From: Nitrospira sp.
Lineage (GTDB): Bacteria; Nitrospirota; Nitrospiria; Nitrospirales; Nitrospiraceae
Assembly (NCBI GenBank): GCA_029194725.1
Contig: JARFXQ010000006.1
Coordinates: 1-64,000 of the forward strand
Direction of reading: 5' to 3'
DNA length: 64,000 nucleotides
Shown here piece by piece: positions 44,669-54,668 of the stretch. The first letter of the stretch is position 1. Every line of letters starts with the position of its first letter. The notes under the pieces are model-generated. The model made no database searches and was not told the DNA's origin. It was given only the letters and a program-made list of their open reading frames with translations. Both the position numbers and the translations under genes were made by a program.

Positions 44669-45040
44669 GTTGCCTCGTGTGCGGAGCACAGCATCTCCCA
44701 CGTGGGTCAGTGAGCCGAAATACGTCAGGTACAGTCCGGCATAGGTCTTAATTCGTCCCCCAAGTCAGTACATCTCCGGCGGTTGAAGCCAGCATCCGCT
44801 GTCCACTGCACCAATCAGTACGACATGGCTTCCTCACACATGTCATGAAGCGACTCCTTTGACTTTGCCATTCTCATTGGGTATGTTTCGGATACCACAT
44901 CTGACGTCATTTCGGAACAACCTGCGAAAATAGTGAAAGTCGTGCCTTCTGTTTCCGGCAAGAGCGTCGAGAGCGGGCCACTTTCCAAACTTATGAGTAA
45001 GCACGTGCAGTCGGTTCAGGCAAGCAACAGGATCATGTGA

Positions 45041-47305
45041 ATGCATTACCGTCCTGAAATAGATGGCTTGCGAGCCATCGCCGTCATCTCAGTCATATTA
45101 TTCCACGCTGGGTTCCAACTGTTTAGCGGCGGCTTTGTTGGCGTGGACATTTTCTTTGTTATCAGCGGGTACTTGATTACCACGATTATTCTTGCGGACC
45201 TTGAGGCCGGACGGTTTTCAATCCTCAATTTCTATGAGCGGCGCGCACGGCGTATTCTGCCAGCGTTGTACTTGGTCATGGCGTCGTGCTTGCCTTTTGC
45301 TTGGTTGTGGCTCATGCCAAGCGATGCAAAGGAATTGTCGAAAAGCGTCATGGCTGGTTTGGTATTTGCGTCGAATCTCTTCTTCTGGCGGCAAAGTGAC
45401 TACTTCGATGCAGCAACGGAGTTGAAGCCGCTGCTCCATACGTGGAGTTTGGGGATAGAAGAGCAGTTTTACGTCCTGTTTCCTATTGTTCTGATGTTTG
45501 CGTGGCAATTGGGGCGAAAGCGAATTGTCGTGTTGCTGACGATCATGGCGCTCCTGAGTCTTGCGTTAGCTGAGTATGCGATCAGCAGGAAACCAGCTGC
45601 GACGTTTTTTTTGTTGCCAACTCGTGCATGGGAATTGGGGATGGGTTCACTCATCGCGTTCTACCTGGAAGGGAAAGAGCGTGGCAAGTTCCCTCCGGTG
45701 CTCCGCCAAATACTCAGCCTTGTTGGGCTCGGGTTGATCGCAGTAGGGATCCTGATTTTTAGTAAAGAGACGCCTTTCCCAGGGCTCTCAGCTTTGATAC
45801 CGACAGTCGGCGCTGGTTTGATTATCGTGTTTGCTTTTCCTGGAACGTTGGTCGGGCGGTTGTTGGTTAGTAGAGTGCTCGTTGGTGTGGGCCTTGTCAG
45901 CTATAGCGCCTATCTATGGCATCAACCGTTGTTGTCGTACGCTCGCCATCGAAGTTTGACGGAGCCCAATGATCTCGTGACGACGAGTCTTATCGTGCTG
46001 ACATTCGGGCTCGCCTATCTGACCTGGCGGTATGTGGAGACGCCGTTTCGTCGTGGCGATATCGTTACGAAAAACGTACTGTGGAGATTTTCGTCGGCTT
46101 CCGTGGTGGTCATCGCTGTTTCCGCAGCCAGCTTGCAACTCATCCACTGGGATTCTCAACGTGGAATACCCTCGGATGTGCAAAGACTGTATCGATTTAG
46201 GACGTGTTTTTTTGGCTTAGGGCAAACTTTTGAAACACTTTTGCAGAATCAATGCCACCTGACCAAGGGTTCATTTGTCCAAACGAGTTGGAAAGAGCCA
46301 GGGCCTTCTCAACGATATGTGTTGTATGGAGACAGCGTTGCTGCTCATTTATATCCAGGTCTTTTAAGTATGGTCGGCGAGAACACAATAGTTCAGTTGA
46401 CGGCAGGCGTATGTTGGGCAGTACGCAGCGGAAATAGCCGTCGGTGTAATGATTTCTATGATTGGTTTGTTAGTGAATATGTTCCAAACAATAGGGTGGA
46501 CACCATTATTGTCTCGAGCGATTGGTTGACCGAATATGAACGGGTTGGCGACAAAGAATTCCGAATGGAACTAAAGGATTTATATGAGAGATTAAATGGG
46601 CATCGCGTCCTCGTCTATTCACAAGCAGCGTCGCTTTCCGTCGATATTCGTCGGTATGTTCATAAGCTTGAGAATTTTTCGATGAAAGTGTCGGGGGATC
46701 TGGAGGTAGGGGCAAATAGTTTGACGGCAGTCAATGCTGCTCTCCGAGAAGAAACGTCTAAGTTTGGGTATGAATTTATTGACATCTCACAGTTGTTCTG
46801 TTCCGACGACAAGTGTGTGGTCGCGAAGGATGGAATATTTTATTTTTGGGATAAGATTCATCTGACTTTGTCGGGCTCTATGCTCGTGGCAGATAGAACC
46901 TATAGTCGATTAATGGGAACGCCTCCGGAACTGCCGTCTGTTGCATCGGATACGCCGAAGAATGACAACATTCTTTCCACCAGTGCGATGATGGTGCGCA
47001 ATCTGGATGGCACGATTCGATACTGGAGTGAAGGGGCCAAGAAGCTGTATGGATGGGAACGGCAGGATGCACTTGGGAAGACTTCCCATCGGCTATTGAA
47101 GACCGTTTTCCCTATTCCACTCGAGGTGATCGAGGAAGTGGTTCGCGTGAAGGGGCACTGGGAAGGCCCGCTTATCCACGAGCGCCGTGATGGCTCAAAG
47201 GTCACAGTGGTAAGTTACTGGGATCTCCAGGAGCACTCCCGCTCCCACGATCGCTCGGCTACGGTGGTCGAGATCAACGGACTCCCTCCGATTTCCGGTT
47301 CCTGA
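45041..47305 (+). CDS. Acyltransferase-3/SGNH protein with C-terminal PAS domain
   Basis: This 754-residue membrane protein has an OafA/YrhL-type acyltransferase domain (residues 1-350; YRPEIDGLRAIAVISVILFH, HTWSLGIEEQFYVLFP, ten or so membrane helices). An SGNH hydrolase-like domain follows (about 410-625; VLYGDSVAAHLYPGL, DKIHLTLSGS). Such proteins O-acetylate surface polysaccharides. The last 120 residues form a PAS domain (MVRNLDGTIRYWSEGAKKLY GWERQDALGK), an unusual addition suggesting sensory control of the enzyme. The gap before it (44669-45040) shows no supported gene. Confidence 0.9.
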   Translation: MHYRPEIDGLRAIAVISVILFHAGFQLFSGGFVGVDIFFVISGYLITTIILADLEAGRFSILNFYERRARRILPALYLVMASCLPFAWLWLMPSDAKELSKSVMAGLVFASNLFFWRQSDYFDAATELKPLLHTWSLGIEEQFYVLFPIVLMFAWQLGRKRIVVLLTIMALLSLALAEYAISRKPAATFFLLPTRAWELGMGSLIAFYLEGKERGKFPPVLRQILSLVGLGLIAVGILIFSKETPFPGLSALIPTVGAGLIIVFAFPGTLVGRLLVSRVLVGVGLVSYSAYLWHQPLLSYARHRSLTEPNDLVTTSLIVLTFGLAYLTWRYVETPFRRGDIVTKNVLWRFSSASVVVIAVSAASLQLIHWDSQRGIPSDVQRLYRFRTCFFGLGQTFETLLQNQCHLTKGSFVQTSWKEPGPSQRYVLYGDSVAAHLYPGLLSMVGENTIVQLTAGVCWAVRSGNSRRCNDFYDWFVSEYVPNNRVDTIIVSSDWLTEYERVGDKEFRMELKDLYERLNGHRVLVYSQAASLSVDIRRYVHKLENFSMKVSGDLEVGANSLTAVNAALREETSKFGYEFIDISQLFCSDDKCVVAKDGIFYFWDKIHLTLSGSMLVADRTYSRLMGTPPELPSVASDTPKNDNILSTSAMMVRNLDGTIRYWSEGAKKLYGWERQDALGKTSHRLLKTVFPIPLEVIEEVVRVKGHWEGPLIHERRDGSKVTVVSYWDLQEHSRSHDRSATVVEINGLPPISGS

Positions 47306-47428
47306 TCCTTCAGAAAGGAATTGTTTCCACTCCTGCCTCAACCCCGATGTCCGAATGATCCGCCTCTATGCGAGGAGATTTCTTGAATATCGATTGATTG
47401 CAAGTCGGGATCGCTTTATCCTGCGCGC

Positions 47429-48871
47429 GTGGTCCTCTGGTTCGTCATCCTCTATCTTCTCCTTTCCGTCGGAATCGGACTTTTCGCAGCGACTCGTGTG
47501 CAGAGCTCCAAGGACTTTGCCGTTGCCGGAAGGAGCTTGCCTTTAGCCCTTGTGGCGGCGACCGTATTTGCAACCTGGTTCGGCGCCGAAGCCGTACTCG
47601 GTATCTCAGCCACATTCGTCAAGGAGGGTTTGCGCGGTGTTGTCGCTGATCCCTTCGGGTCCAGCATGTGTTTGATGCTCGCCGGACTCTTTTTTGCTCC
47701 ACGCCTGTACAGACTCAATATGCTGACGGTGGGGGATTACTATCGGTACCGCTACAACCGTACCGTAGAAGTGTTGTGCACCCTCTGCATTGTCGCCTCG
47801 TACCTGGGCTGGGTCGCGGCCCAATTCAAGGTGCTGGGCTTGGTGCTCAATGTCGTGACGGAGGGGAATGTCAGTCAGACGGCCGGAATCGTGATCGGCG
47901 CAGTGATTGTTCTGACGTATACGACGTTCGGCGGCATGTTCTCTGTGGCGATCCTTGATTTCATTCAGATCTCCGTGATCATGGGGGGACTTTTGTATAT
48001 TGCGTCGATCGTCGCAGATCTGGCGGGCGGCGTGCGCACGGTCGTTTATCATGCGGCCGAGGCGGGCAAACTCGACTTGTTCCCACCGGCCACGATAACG
48101 GCTTGGGTCCCGTTTGTCGGGGCTTGGATGACCATGATGCTTGGTTCCATCCCACAACAGGATGTGTTCCAACGGATCACATCGGCCAAGGACGAGCCCA
48201 CAGCTGTGCGGGGCTCGCTGCTGGGCGCGGCGCTCTATTTTGCCTTCTGTTTTGTGCCCATGTTTCTCGCCTACGCCGCAACGTTGATTGAGCCTGTCAA
48301 GTTCGGAGCATTGTTGGAGCAGGATTCACAGCTGGTCTTGCCGATCCTAGTGTTGCAACATACTCCCATCGCGGCGCAGGTTATTTTCTTCGGAGCAGTT
48401 CTTTCTGCGGTGATGAGCTGCTCCAGTGCGACTCTGCTCGCACCGTCAGTTGCGCTGAGCGAGAACGTCATCAGGCCGGTGTTACCAGACTTGAACGATT
48501 CGGAATTCCTGCGCCTCATGCGCGTGGTCTTGGTGGGATTTGCCTCGGTGGTATTGGTTCTTGCACTGTGGTCGGAGGCGACGATTTATAAGTTGGTCGT
48601 CAACACGTACAAAGTAACCCTGGTAGCGGCATTTTTCCCCTTGTTTGCCGGACTTTACTGGAAGCGGGCGACGACACAAGGTGCGCTTTGGGCCATTGTT
48701 GCCGGGCTCACGAGTTGGCTCGCATTGGAGCTACTCAGCCAGCCAACTGATGTCTGGCCTCCACAGCTGATCGGGTTCGCAACAGCGGGAATCGGCATGC
48801 TGGTGGGGTCGTTGTGGCCCATCCAGATCTGCGAGCCTCAGAGACCTAGGAGAGACTTGATGAGCAGCTAG
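47429..48871 (+). CDS. Sodium/solute symporter (SSS family)
   Basis: This 480-residue membrane protein has thirteen or so hydrophobic segments and SSS-family stretches (FAVAGRSLPLALVAATVFAT WFGAEAVLG; MLGSIPQQDVFQRITSAKDE; AVLSAVMSCSSATLLAPS). The start is GTG in GTGGTCCTCTGG, preceded by weak ribosome-site sequence. The solute is unknown (PutP- or YidK-like by general pattern). Convergent with a CheY-like gene. Confidence 0.9.
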   Translation: MVLWFVILYLLLSVGIGLFAATRVQSSKDFAVAGRSLPLALVAATVFATWFGAEAVLGISATFVKEGLRGVVADPFGSSMCLMLAGLFFAPRLYRLNMLTVGDYYRYRYNRTVEVLCTLCIVASYLGWVAAQFKVLGLVLNVVTEGNVSQTAGIVIGAVIVLTYTTFGGMFSVAILDFIQISVIMGGLLYIASIVADLAGGVRTVVYHAAEAGKLDLFPPATITAWVPFVGAWMTMMLGSIPQQDVFQRITSAKDEPTAVRGSLLGAALYFAFCFVPMFLAYAATLIEPVKFGALLEQDSQLVLPILVLQHTPIAAQVIFFGAVLSAVMSCSSATLLAPSVALSENVIRPVLPDLNDSEFLRLMRVVLVGFASVVLVLALWSEATIYKLVVNTYKVTLVAAFFPLFAGLYWKRATTQGALWAIVAGLTSWLALELLSQPTDVWPPQLIGFATAGIGMLVGSLWPIQICEPQRPRRDLMSS

Positions 48872-48936
48872 GATAGCACTCTGTCCATCTTCAGAAGCAA
48901 CACCGGTTTTGTCCGTCCAATTCATCGTTGGCTAAG

Positions 48937-49299
48937 CTAATGATCGAGCGTGAAACGCACGATCCGGCGAATGACGTCAGAGGTGAAGGGTTTCTGAATG
49001 ACCCGTCGGGCGCCGAACAGCTTGGCAACGTTCAGGAAATTCTGGCCGCCGGCAACACCGGTCATGGCAATGACTCTGGCATCGAGGAATTCCTGCGTCA
49101 GTGCGAGCGTCACTTCCATTCCATCGCGCTCCGGCATCAGGATGTCGGTGATGACGAGATCGGCCGGTGCCTCGCGATAGAGCATAAGGCCGATTCGGCC
49201 GTCGGAGGCTTCACGAATCTGGTGGCCATCTGCTTCAAGGATGTCGCGCAACACCGTCCTGATCGGCTCGTCATCATCGACGATCAATATACTGGCCAT
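48937..49299 (-). CDS. CheY-like response regulator
   Basis: This 120-residue stand-alone receiver has intact phosphorylation residues: DDDEP after strand 1, the acceptor Asp in VITDILMPERDG, a Thr in AMTGVAGG and the Lys in VIQKPF. It has no output domain. GGAGGAGAGG precedes the ATG at 49299; a longer start at 49314 is possible. No kinase is adjacent. Confidence 0.92.
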   Translation of the reverse strand: MASILIVDDDEPIRTVLRDILEADGHQIREASDGRIGLMLYREAPADLVITDILMPERDGMEVTLALTQEFLDARVIAMTGVAGGQNFLNVAKLFGARRVIQKPFTSDVIRRIVRFTLDH

Positions 49300-49362
49300 G
49301 CCCTCTCCTCCCAAGCCAGGCTCTCTAAGTTCGTGTCTGTGAGGCGTGGTTTGGACTCGGGG

Positions 49363-49608
49363 TCAAGCCGCGCGCATGACGACCGAATGAACTTCCGCAT
49401 GGCGGTCGCCTTCCCTGCGGTCCGCTTCCCCGTTTGCGACCACCAACTTCGGTTGTGCGTTGGCAAGGCGGTGTTGTTCGATGAGCGGGTCATGAACATT
49501 CCCGCAATTCATGCAGCGGTATCCGCTAGCCCACATATGCCCGTAGGTGCCATCAAAATCAAGGAAGTGTTCCCTGACCATGAGTCCGTGGCAGCGTGAA
49601 CAATTCAT
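49363..49608 (-). CDS. Small zinc-ribbon-like protein
   Basis: This 81-residue protein has two cysteine pairs (CSRCHG near the N-terminus and YRCMNCGNVHDP), a likely zinc ribbon, and a charged C-terminal half. No family is recognised. It lies upstream of the CheY-like gene on the same strand with 63 bases between. Confidence 0.5.
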   Translation of the reverse strand: MNCSRCHGLMVREHFLDFDGTYGHMWASGYRCMNCGNVHDPLIEQHRLANAQPKLVVANGEADRREGDRHAEVHSVVMRAA

Positions 49609-49835
49609 GTGTGTTCTCCTCGGTAAAGATTATGGCATTCGGCTGATGGTAAGAAAGATAGCCGAGGACTTGGAGGTGAGATAGATCCGGAGGAGGTACC
49701 TCGGAAGGCGGGCTGCTTGGCTGGTGGGGTGCTTAGCAACGGATGGTAGCAGATGATGCAGGGTGTCGATACCTCAAGGACTCAATATCGAAATCTCCGT
49801 GCAAGGTGTGATCCTCGTGACGTGGCGGCGAAAGC

Positions 49836-50042
49836 TCAGTCTAATCCAGCGTGAGGTCCCCGCCTGTAAAGGCGGAGGAATTTATATGACCTATTGGAGG
49901 CCTTCGGTATAGTTCCGAGCTGGTCCTTACGGTTTGAGTCTTCGGCGGGTGCTGTTCCCTCTCCAACGGAACGGCTGGTTTCAATTGGGCCTGACAAGCC
50001 GTAAGGGACGATCAACGGGCCAAGGATCCATCGCTCTTCCAC
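49836..50042 (-). mobile_element. Possible remnant of an IS605/TnpB element 3' end
   Basis: The 890-base non-coding gap 49609-50498 contains structured DNA here. TCCCCGCC-TGTAAA-GGCGGAGGA (49857-49879) is a hairpin like those ending IS605-type TnpB units. Further right, CCTTACGGTTT (49925-49935) pairs with AAGCCGTAAGG (49998-50008), enclosing a hairpin GCTGTTCC/GGAACGGC. On the minus strand a 68-codon frame ends RGPHAGLD beside the terminal hairpin. The pattern resembles a TnpB end overlapping its guide RNA scaffold, but no TnpB catalytic part is present. The rest of the gap holds no supported gene. Confidence 0.35.
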
Positions 50043-50498
50043 TGGGACGACGAAACCAGAAGAACAATCTCTATCGGTATTCCCATCGAACCGGCTCCAA
50101 CAACTGGAACCTAAACCTTCTCACTGCCGGTGTTGGGGTTCGGCCGAACTGAGCGCGCCGGGCGTCAGAGGGAGGCTTAAGTCGATTAGAGGTGAGAAGT
50201 TGGTCGAATTCGGTGGGCTGAAAAGCCATTCGATCCTGAGCCTCCTCTCTAGTAAAAGTCCCGGTAGATCAGCTATTGCCCATTCTGTTCCCAAGTCCGT
50301 TTCAAGAATCAATCCCCTTTCATAGTCGGTTGCAATCGGACAGACCACAGAATCCCTTAACAGCTGGTTACCCATCATGCCCCAACTCCAGAAAGTTCTT
50401 GCGGGTTTCGCCTTTCAGCGAGTTCTTCCACTCAGACCTCCTGAATTTGGTAATCTCTTACAGTTTTCTTGGCTGAAGATACAGGGTAAGCTGAGACC

Positions 50499-52811
50499 AT
50501 GTCGGCTCAAACGCCACCCAGGACCGTTCCGTTGGCGAGGCGCCTTCTTACTCCCTTTCTTATCGTGTTTGGAGTGGTGTTTGCTCTAGCGGGCGGGTAT
50601 GGCGTCTTCCTGTCAACGAGTTTGGCTCTGCCGAAAAGTGACGAGCACCCGCCCCTGTTGATCTACGGCGCCCCATTTTTTCTGACGCCGGGGCTCCATC
50701 CTGTGGATTCTGGGTTGGTGGACCATCTGCAGCGGTTGGAGTACAAGCCGGTCGCTGCGGCACCGCGTGTGCCTGGTGAGTATTTTGCCACAAAAGACTC
50801 AATCGAGATCTTTCTGCATGCGCGGGAGGAGAGCCGACTTCCTGCACGATCAGTTCGGTTAATCCTGGTGGACGGCATCGTCACCGAGGTGTTGTCAGTG
50901 TCGGATCGGCAGCCGGTTTCATTGATTTCCCTCGAACCGGTGTTGATCAGCGGGATGCGCTCAGGCACTAGGCAGGTCCGGGAATGGATTCCTCTGGACC
51001 GCGTTCCTCCCGCCCTCATTAAGACGCTGTTGATCATCGAGGATCGTCGTTTTTTTTCCCATTTCGGGGTTGACCCCGTCGCGATCGGTCGAGCGCTTTG
51101 GATCAACATCAGTCGCGGCGTTGTCGTGCAAGGAGGCAGCACGCTCACCCAGCAATTGGCGAAGAACCTCTACTATTCTCCAAAGCGAACCATTGGGCGG
51201 AAACTCCGGGAAGTGATGGCCGCGATGGCGCTCGAGTTCAAGTACCGAAAAGAAGAAATCCTTGAGAGTTATGTGAATGAGATCTATCTCGGCCAAGCCG
51301 GGCCGGTTTCGATCTACGGTGTAGGAGAAGCCGCTCATCGCTATTTTAGTAAGAAAGTTGATGAACTGTCGATTGATGAAATGGCGTTGATCGTCGGATT
51401 GATCAAGGGGCCCAATATCTATTCCCCGGTAAAGGACGTTGAGGTGGCAACGAAGCGTCGAAATGTGGTGCTTCGCCGGCTGAGGGAAGAGGGCATCTTG
51501 TCGGAGGACGTCGTGGCTCAGGCCATAAATCGGCCGGTGAAGGTCATGTTGAATCAAGATGTCCTCACCGATGCGCCGTACTTCGTCGATCATCTACTCA
51601 GAGAAATCGAGCAGGGGATCGGAACGGACATACCGGACGGCTCTCGAATTTATTCGACCCTTGATCCTAGGGGTCAGCAAATCGCCGCACATGTACTGCA
51701 GGAAGGATTGACGAAACTTGAAAGGAGTTATCCAGCTCTGGCCGGAGCCGAACCTCCCCTTCAGGGGGCGGCAGTCGTGCTGGATGTAAAGACAGGCCAC
51801 GTGCTGGCGATGGTCGGAGGTCGTAACTATCGGCTAAGCCAATTCAACCGTGCGGTGCAGGCACATCGATCGGCAGGGTCTCTCTTCAAGCCTTTTGTCT
51901 ACCTTGCTGGATTTGAAGCGGCACGAGGCCAAGGTGCGACCGGGCTGACTCCGGCAACATTATTAATGGATGAGCCTCTGACATTGGAATCAGACACAGG
52001 GGCCTGGTCGCCTCAGAATTATGATCGGCAGTATAGAGGTCAGGTGACCGTCCGAGCAGCACTCGAGCAGTCCTTGAACATTCCCGCTGTGCGGACCGCA
52101 CACCGAACCGGAATTACTGCGCTCACGAGTCTGCTGCGCGCGTTCGGAATTACTACACCGTTGGATGACAATTTGTCCCTGGCGTTGGGTAGCTCTTCAG
52201 TTTCGTTGCTTCAGATCACATCTGCCTACGCCGGGCTCGCCAATGGAGGCGTTGTCATCCATCCTGTGGCACTGTCCAACATGGTGCGCGAGGGAAGGGA
52301 GACCATTTGGAGTCCCCCTCTTGATCGACGCCAGGCAGCCACCCCGCAAGGGACGTTTCTCGTTACGTCGTTGTTGAAAGGGGTGATGGATCGAGGCACG
52401 GGGGCCAAAGCCAGAACGTTAGGGGTGTGGGGTTCCGTGGCAGGCAAGACTGGGACGACCGATGGGTATCGAGACGCCTGGTTCATAGGCTATACCCCGG
52501 ACCTTGCGATCGGTGTGTGGGTCGGTTTTGATGATGAACGGCCGATTAAGTTGACCGGCGCGCAGGCAGCCCTTCCAATCTGGAGCGACTTGGCAGCTCG
52601 ACTCATCCCACGGGATCCCCCGGATTTTGAGATGCCGGTCGGGGTTGTCCGGCGGAGGATCGATCCCAAAAGCGGACAACTGGCGACCTCGCAATGTCCG
52701 GAGAAAACATTTGAGTTCTTTATTGCCGGGACCGAGCCGACGGGCTATTGCGAAGTTCACGGAGGCGGGATCTGGGAACGGCTCAAGCAGACGTTTGGGT
52801 TGGCGCAATGA
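50499..52811 (+). CDS. Bifunctional penicillin-binding protein (class A PBP1)
   Basis: This 770-residue membrane-anchored peptidoglycan synthase has one N-terminal membrane helix (about residues 14-38). The glycosyltransferase domain carries EDRRFFSHFG and GGSTLTQQLAKNLYYS, the transpeptidase SLFK, SLN and KTGTT motifs (AGSLFKPFVYLAGFE, EQSLNIPAVR, AGKTGTTDGYRDAWF). It resembles PBP1B by its extra N-terminal domain. It is followed by a bactofilin gene, linking cell wall synthesis to cytoskeleton. Confidence 0.93.
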   Translation: MSAQTPPRTVPLARRLLTPFLIVFGVVFALAGGYGVFLSTSLALPKSDEHPPLLIYGAPFFLTPGLHPVDSGLVDHLQRLEYKPVAAAPRVPGEYFATKDSIEIFLHAREESRLPARSVRLILVDGIVTEVLSVSDRQPVSLISLEPVLISGMRSGTRQVREWIPLDRVPPALIKTLLIIEDRRFFSHFGVDPVAIGRALWINISRGVVVQGGSTLTQQLAKNLYYSPKRTIGRKLREVMAAMALEFKYRKEEILESYVNEIYLGQAGPVSIYGVGEAAHRYFSKKVDELSIDEMALIVGLIKGPNIYSPVKDVEVATKRRNVVLRRLREEGILSEDVVAQAINRPVKVMLNQDVLTDAPYFVDHLLREIEQGIGTDIPDGSRIYSTLDPRGQQIAAHVLQEGLTKLERSYPALAGAEPPLQGAAVVLDVKTGHVLAMVGGRNYRLSQFNRAVQAHRSAGSLFKPFVYLAGFEAARGQGATGLTPATLLMDEPLTLESDTGAWSPQNYDRQYRGQVTVRAALEQSLNIPAVRTAHRTGITALTSLLRAFGITTPLDDNLSLALGSSSVSLLQITSAYAGLANGGVVIHPVALSNMVREGRETIWSPPLDRRQAATPQGTFLVTSLLKGVMDRGTGAKARTLGVWGSVAGKTGTTDGYRDAWFIGYTPDLAIGVWVGFDDERPIKLTGAQAALPIWSDLAARLIPRDPPDFEMPVGVVRRRIDPKSGQLATSQCPEKTFEFFIAGTEPTGYCEVHGGGIWERLKQTFGLAQ

Positions 52812-52912
52812 GTCAGATTCCGGTACGGAGGCGCTGGATTCCATAAACTGTTAGGCATATCCCTGGTCCTAAGGTAACGTTGGGGGAAGTTAGCCTGCAC
52901 CAAGGAGCCCCC

Positions 52913-53356
52913 ATGAAAAAGACCGCGTATGCAGACGATGGCAATATGACGCTGCTGGCGAAAGGTGTCGAACTGAAAGGTGAAATCAAGGTCGACGGTA
53001 CCGTGCGAATTGATGGGAAGCTCGAAGGCGATGTGCACACGAAGGGGGAAGTGATTGTTGGTGAAGACGGGGTTGTGAAGGGGGCCATTCACGCCGATTC
53101 ACTGATCAGCAGTGGGCGTATCAAGGCCACGGTCACGGCAACCGGGAAAATCCAACTCCTCAAAACAGCCATTCTTATCGGCGAAGTCCATTGTCCGATG
53201 ATGCTGATGGAAGAAGGAGCCAAATTTCAGGGGGTCAGCGATATGGGGGTCACGGGCTGGCCCGAAGAAACCCCTCGATTACCGAGTAACGTTCGTGACA
53301 TGAACGCGCATCGGGGGAAAGCGGTTGCGCTGATCGGACGGGAAGCTGACCTGTAG
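52913..53356 (+). CDS. Bactofilin (polymer-forming cytoskeletal protein)
   Basis: This protein of about 147 residues has the bactofilin beta-helix of short repeats: TLLAKGVELKGEIKVDGTVR, IDGKLEGDVHTKGEVIVGED, VKGAIHADSLISSGRIKATV. Bactofilins polymerise without nucleotide and localise wall enzymes. AAGGAG lies before ATG 52913. The position right after PBP1 supports a role in peptidoglycan synthesis. Confidence 0.92.
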   Translation: MKKTAYADDGNMTLLAKGVELKGEIKVDGTVRIDGKLEGDVHTKGEVIVGEDGVVKGAIHADSLISSGRIKATVTATGKIQLLKTAILIGEVHCPMMLMEEGAKFQGVSDMGVTGWPEETPRLPSNVRDMNAHRGKAVALIGREADL

Positions 53357-53499
53357 GTCGACTCCCACCTCTCGCCCTCAGGCACTCCTCACTAACGTCG
53401 GTGGGCTCGCTCCTTCTCCTCCCATTCTTTTCTGCCGTGACAGACGCCGTCGGATCTGTTATTTACTCGATGCCCCTCCAAGCGACTCTGACAGCTTTC

Positions 53500-54597
53500 A
53501 TGACTCGACAACAGATCTTTTCCATCGTGTTTTTTTCCCTCCTGGCGCTGCTCCTGTACCAAATTGGGCTGATGCTCAAGCCGTTCTTGTTCTCGACCTT
53601 GTGGGCTGGTCTGTTGGCCCACTGGGCATTTCCTCTCCATCTCCGTTTGACGAAACTGTTCGGCGGTAAGGACGCACTCTCTGCCGGCATTCTGACATTC
53701 GGGGCGTTGGGGATTGTGGTAGTTCCCTTGGTCGTGATGGGAGTGCTGTTGGTACGCGAAGCCGGCGCAGAGGAACAGGAGATCCGATTATGGATTTCGG
53801 GCGGCGGGCTTCAACGACTGCCGGATCAAGTGGCGACGGTCCCCTTCATCGGCAGTTGGTTGAAGTCAGCGTTGTCCGGTACCGGTGCGCATACGGTTTC
53901 CTTGGAGCAATCGCTCATGACCGGGGTGAAGGAACTCAGCCAATTTCTCGTCGGTGGAATGGGGGGCCTGCTGAAGAATACCTTCGCTCTCGTGATGAAT
54001 TTCTTCATCATGTTGTTGGTGCTGTTTTTTCTTTTCAAGGATGGCCGGCAGTGGCTCGCTGCCCTATACGATTTGATTCCGATGGAAGAGTCACACAAGT
54101 CAAAAATCTTGACGCGGTTAGATCAAACGATTCGGGCGGTGGTGAAAGGGATACTGGTCACGGCGATCGTTCAGGGTCTCCTGGCGGGGATGGCCTACTT
54201 AGCGCTCGATGTGCCGTTTCCGATGGGACTCACGGCTTTGACGATCGTATTGGCGCCGATCCCATTCGGTGGGACCGGGCTTGTTTGGGGACCCCTCGTA
54301 ATCTATCTGTTCTGGATAGGTGCCACCGGTAAAGCGTTCGCTATGCTGGTATGGGGAATCGGCGTCGTCTCGATGGTCGATCAGTTTCTTCGGCCTTGGT
54401 TGATCGGCCAAGACGTGCAGATTCCCGTCTTGCCGCTCGTGCTGAGCGTGTTGGGTGGGTTGGCGCTCTATGGATTGCTTGGCCTCTTCGTTGGTCCGAT
54501 ACTTATCAGTTTGTTGATGACCGCGGTCCAGATCTATCGAGAGGAGTACCACATCAAGCCACCGGCCGGTTCTGCAGGCACAGTCACGCCTTTGTAA
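53500..54597 (+). CDS. AI-2E-family membrane permease
   Basis: This membrane protein of about 365 residues has seven or eight hydrophobic segments and family stretches (FALVMNFFIMLLVLFFLFKD GR; VVKGILVTAIVQGLLAGMAY; DQFLRPWLIG). Family members include exporters and sodium/proton antiporters; function here is open. The start is uncertain: GTG 53401, ATG 53470 and ATG 53500 are all in frame, and the last lies at the first hydrophobic segment. Confidence 0.85.
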   Translation: MTRQQIFSIVFFSLLALLLYQIGLMLKPFLFSTLWAGLLAHWAFPLHLRLTKLFGGKDALSAGILTFGALGIVVVPLVVMGVLLVREAGAEEQEIRLWISGGGLQRLPDQVATVPFIGSWLKSALSGTGAHTVSLEQSLMTGVKELSQFLVGGMGGLLKNTFALVMNFFIMLLVLFFLFKDGRQWLAALYDLIPMEESHKSKILTRLDQTIRAVVKGILVTAIVQGLLAGMAYLALDVPFPMGLTALTIVLAPIPFGGTGLVWGPLVIYLFWIGATGKAFAMLVWGIGVVSMVDQFLRPWLIGQDVQIPVLPLVLSVLGGLALYGLLGLFVGPILISLLMTAVQIYREEYHIKPPAGSAGTVTPL

Positions 54598-54668
54598 TCT
54601 CTTTGTCACGATGCATCCGTGCACTGTGTTTTGGTTCACCAGCCGACAATGATGTGTCGTGCCTGCTG

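Noticed and set aside
50121-50378. 85-codon minus-strand reading frame in the long gap before PBP1
   Set aside because: It has a plausible ribosome site but no recognisable domain, and its second half looks non-coding; left unannotated.
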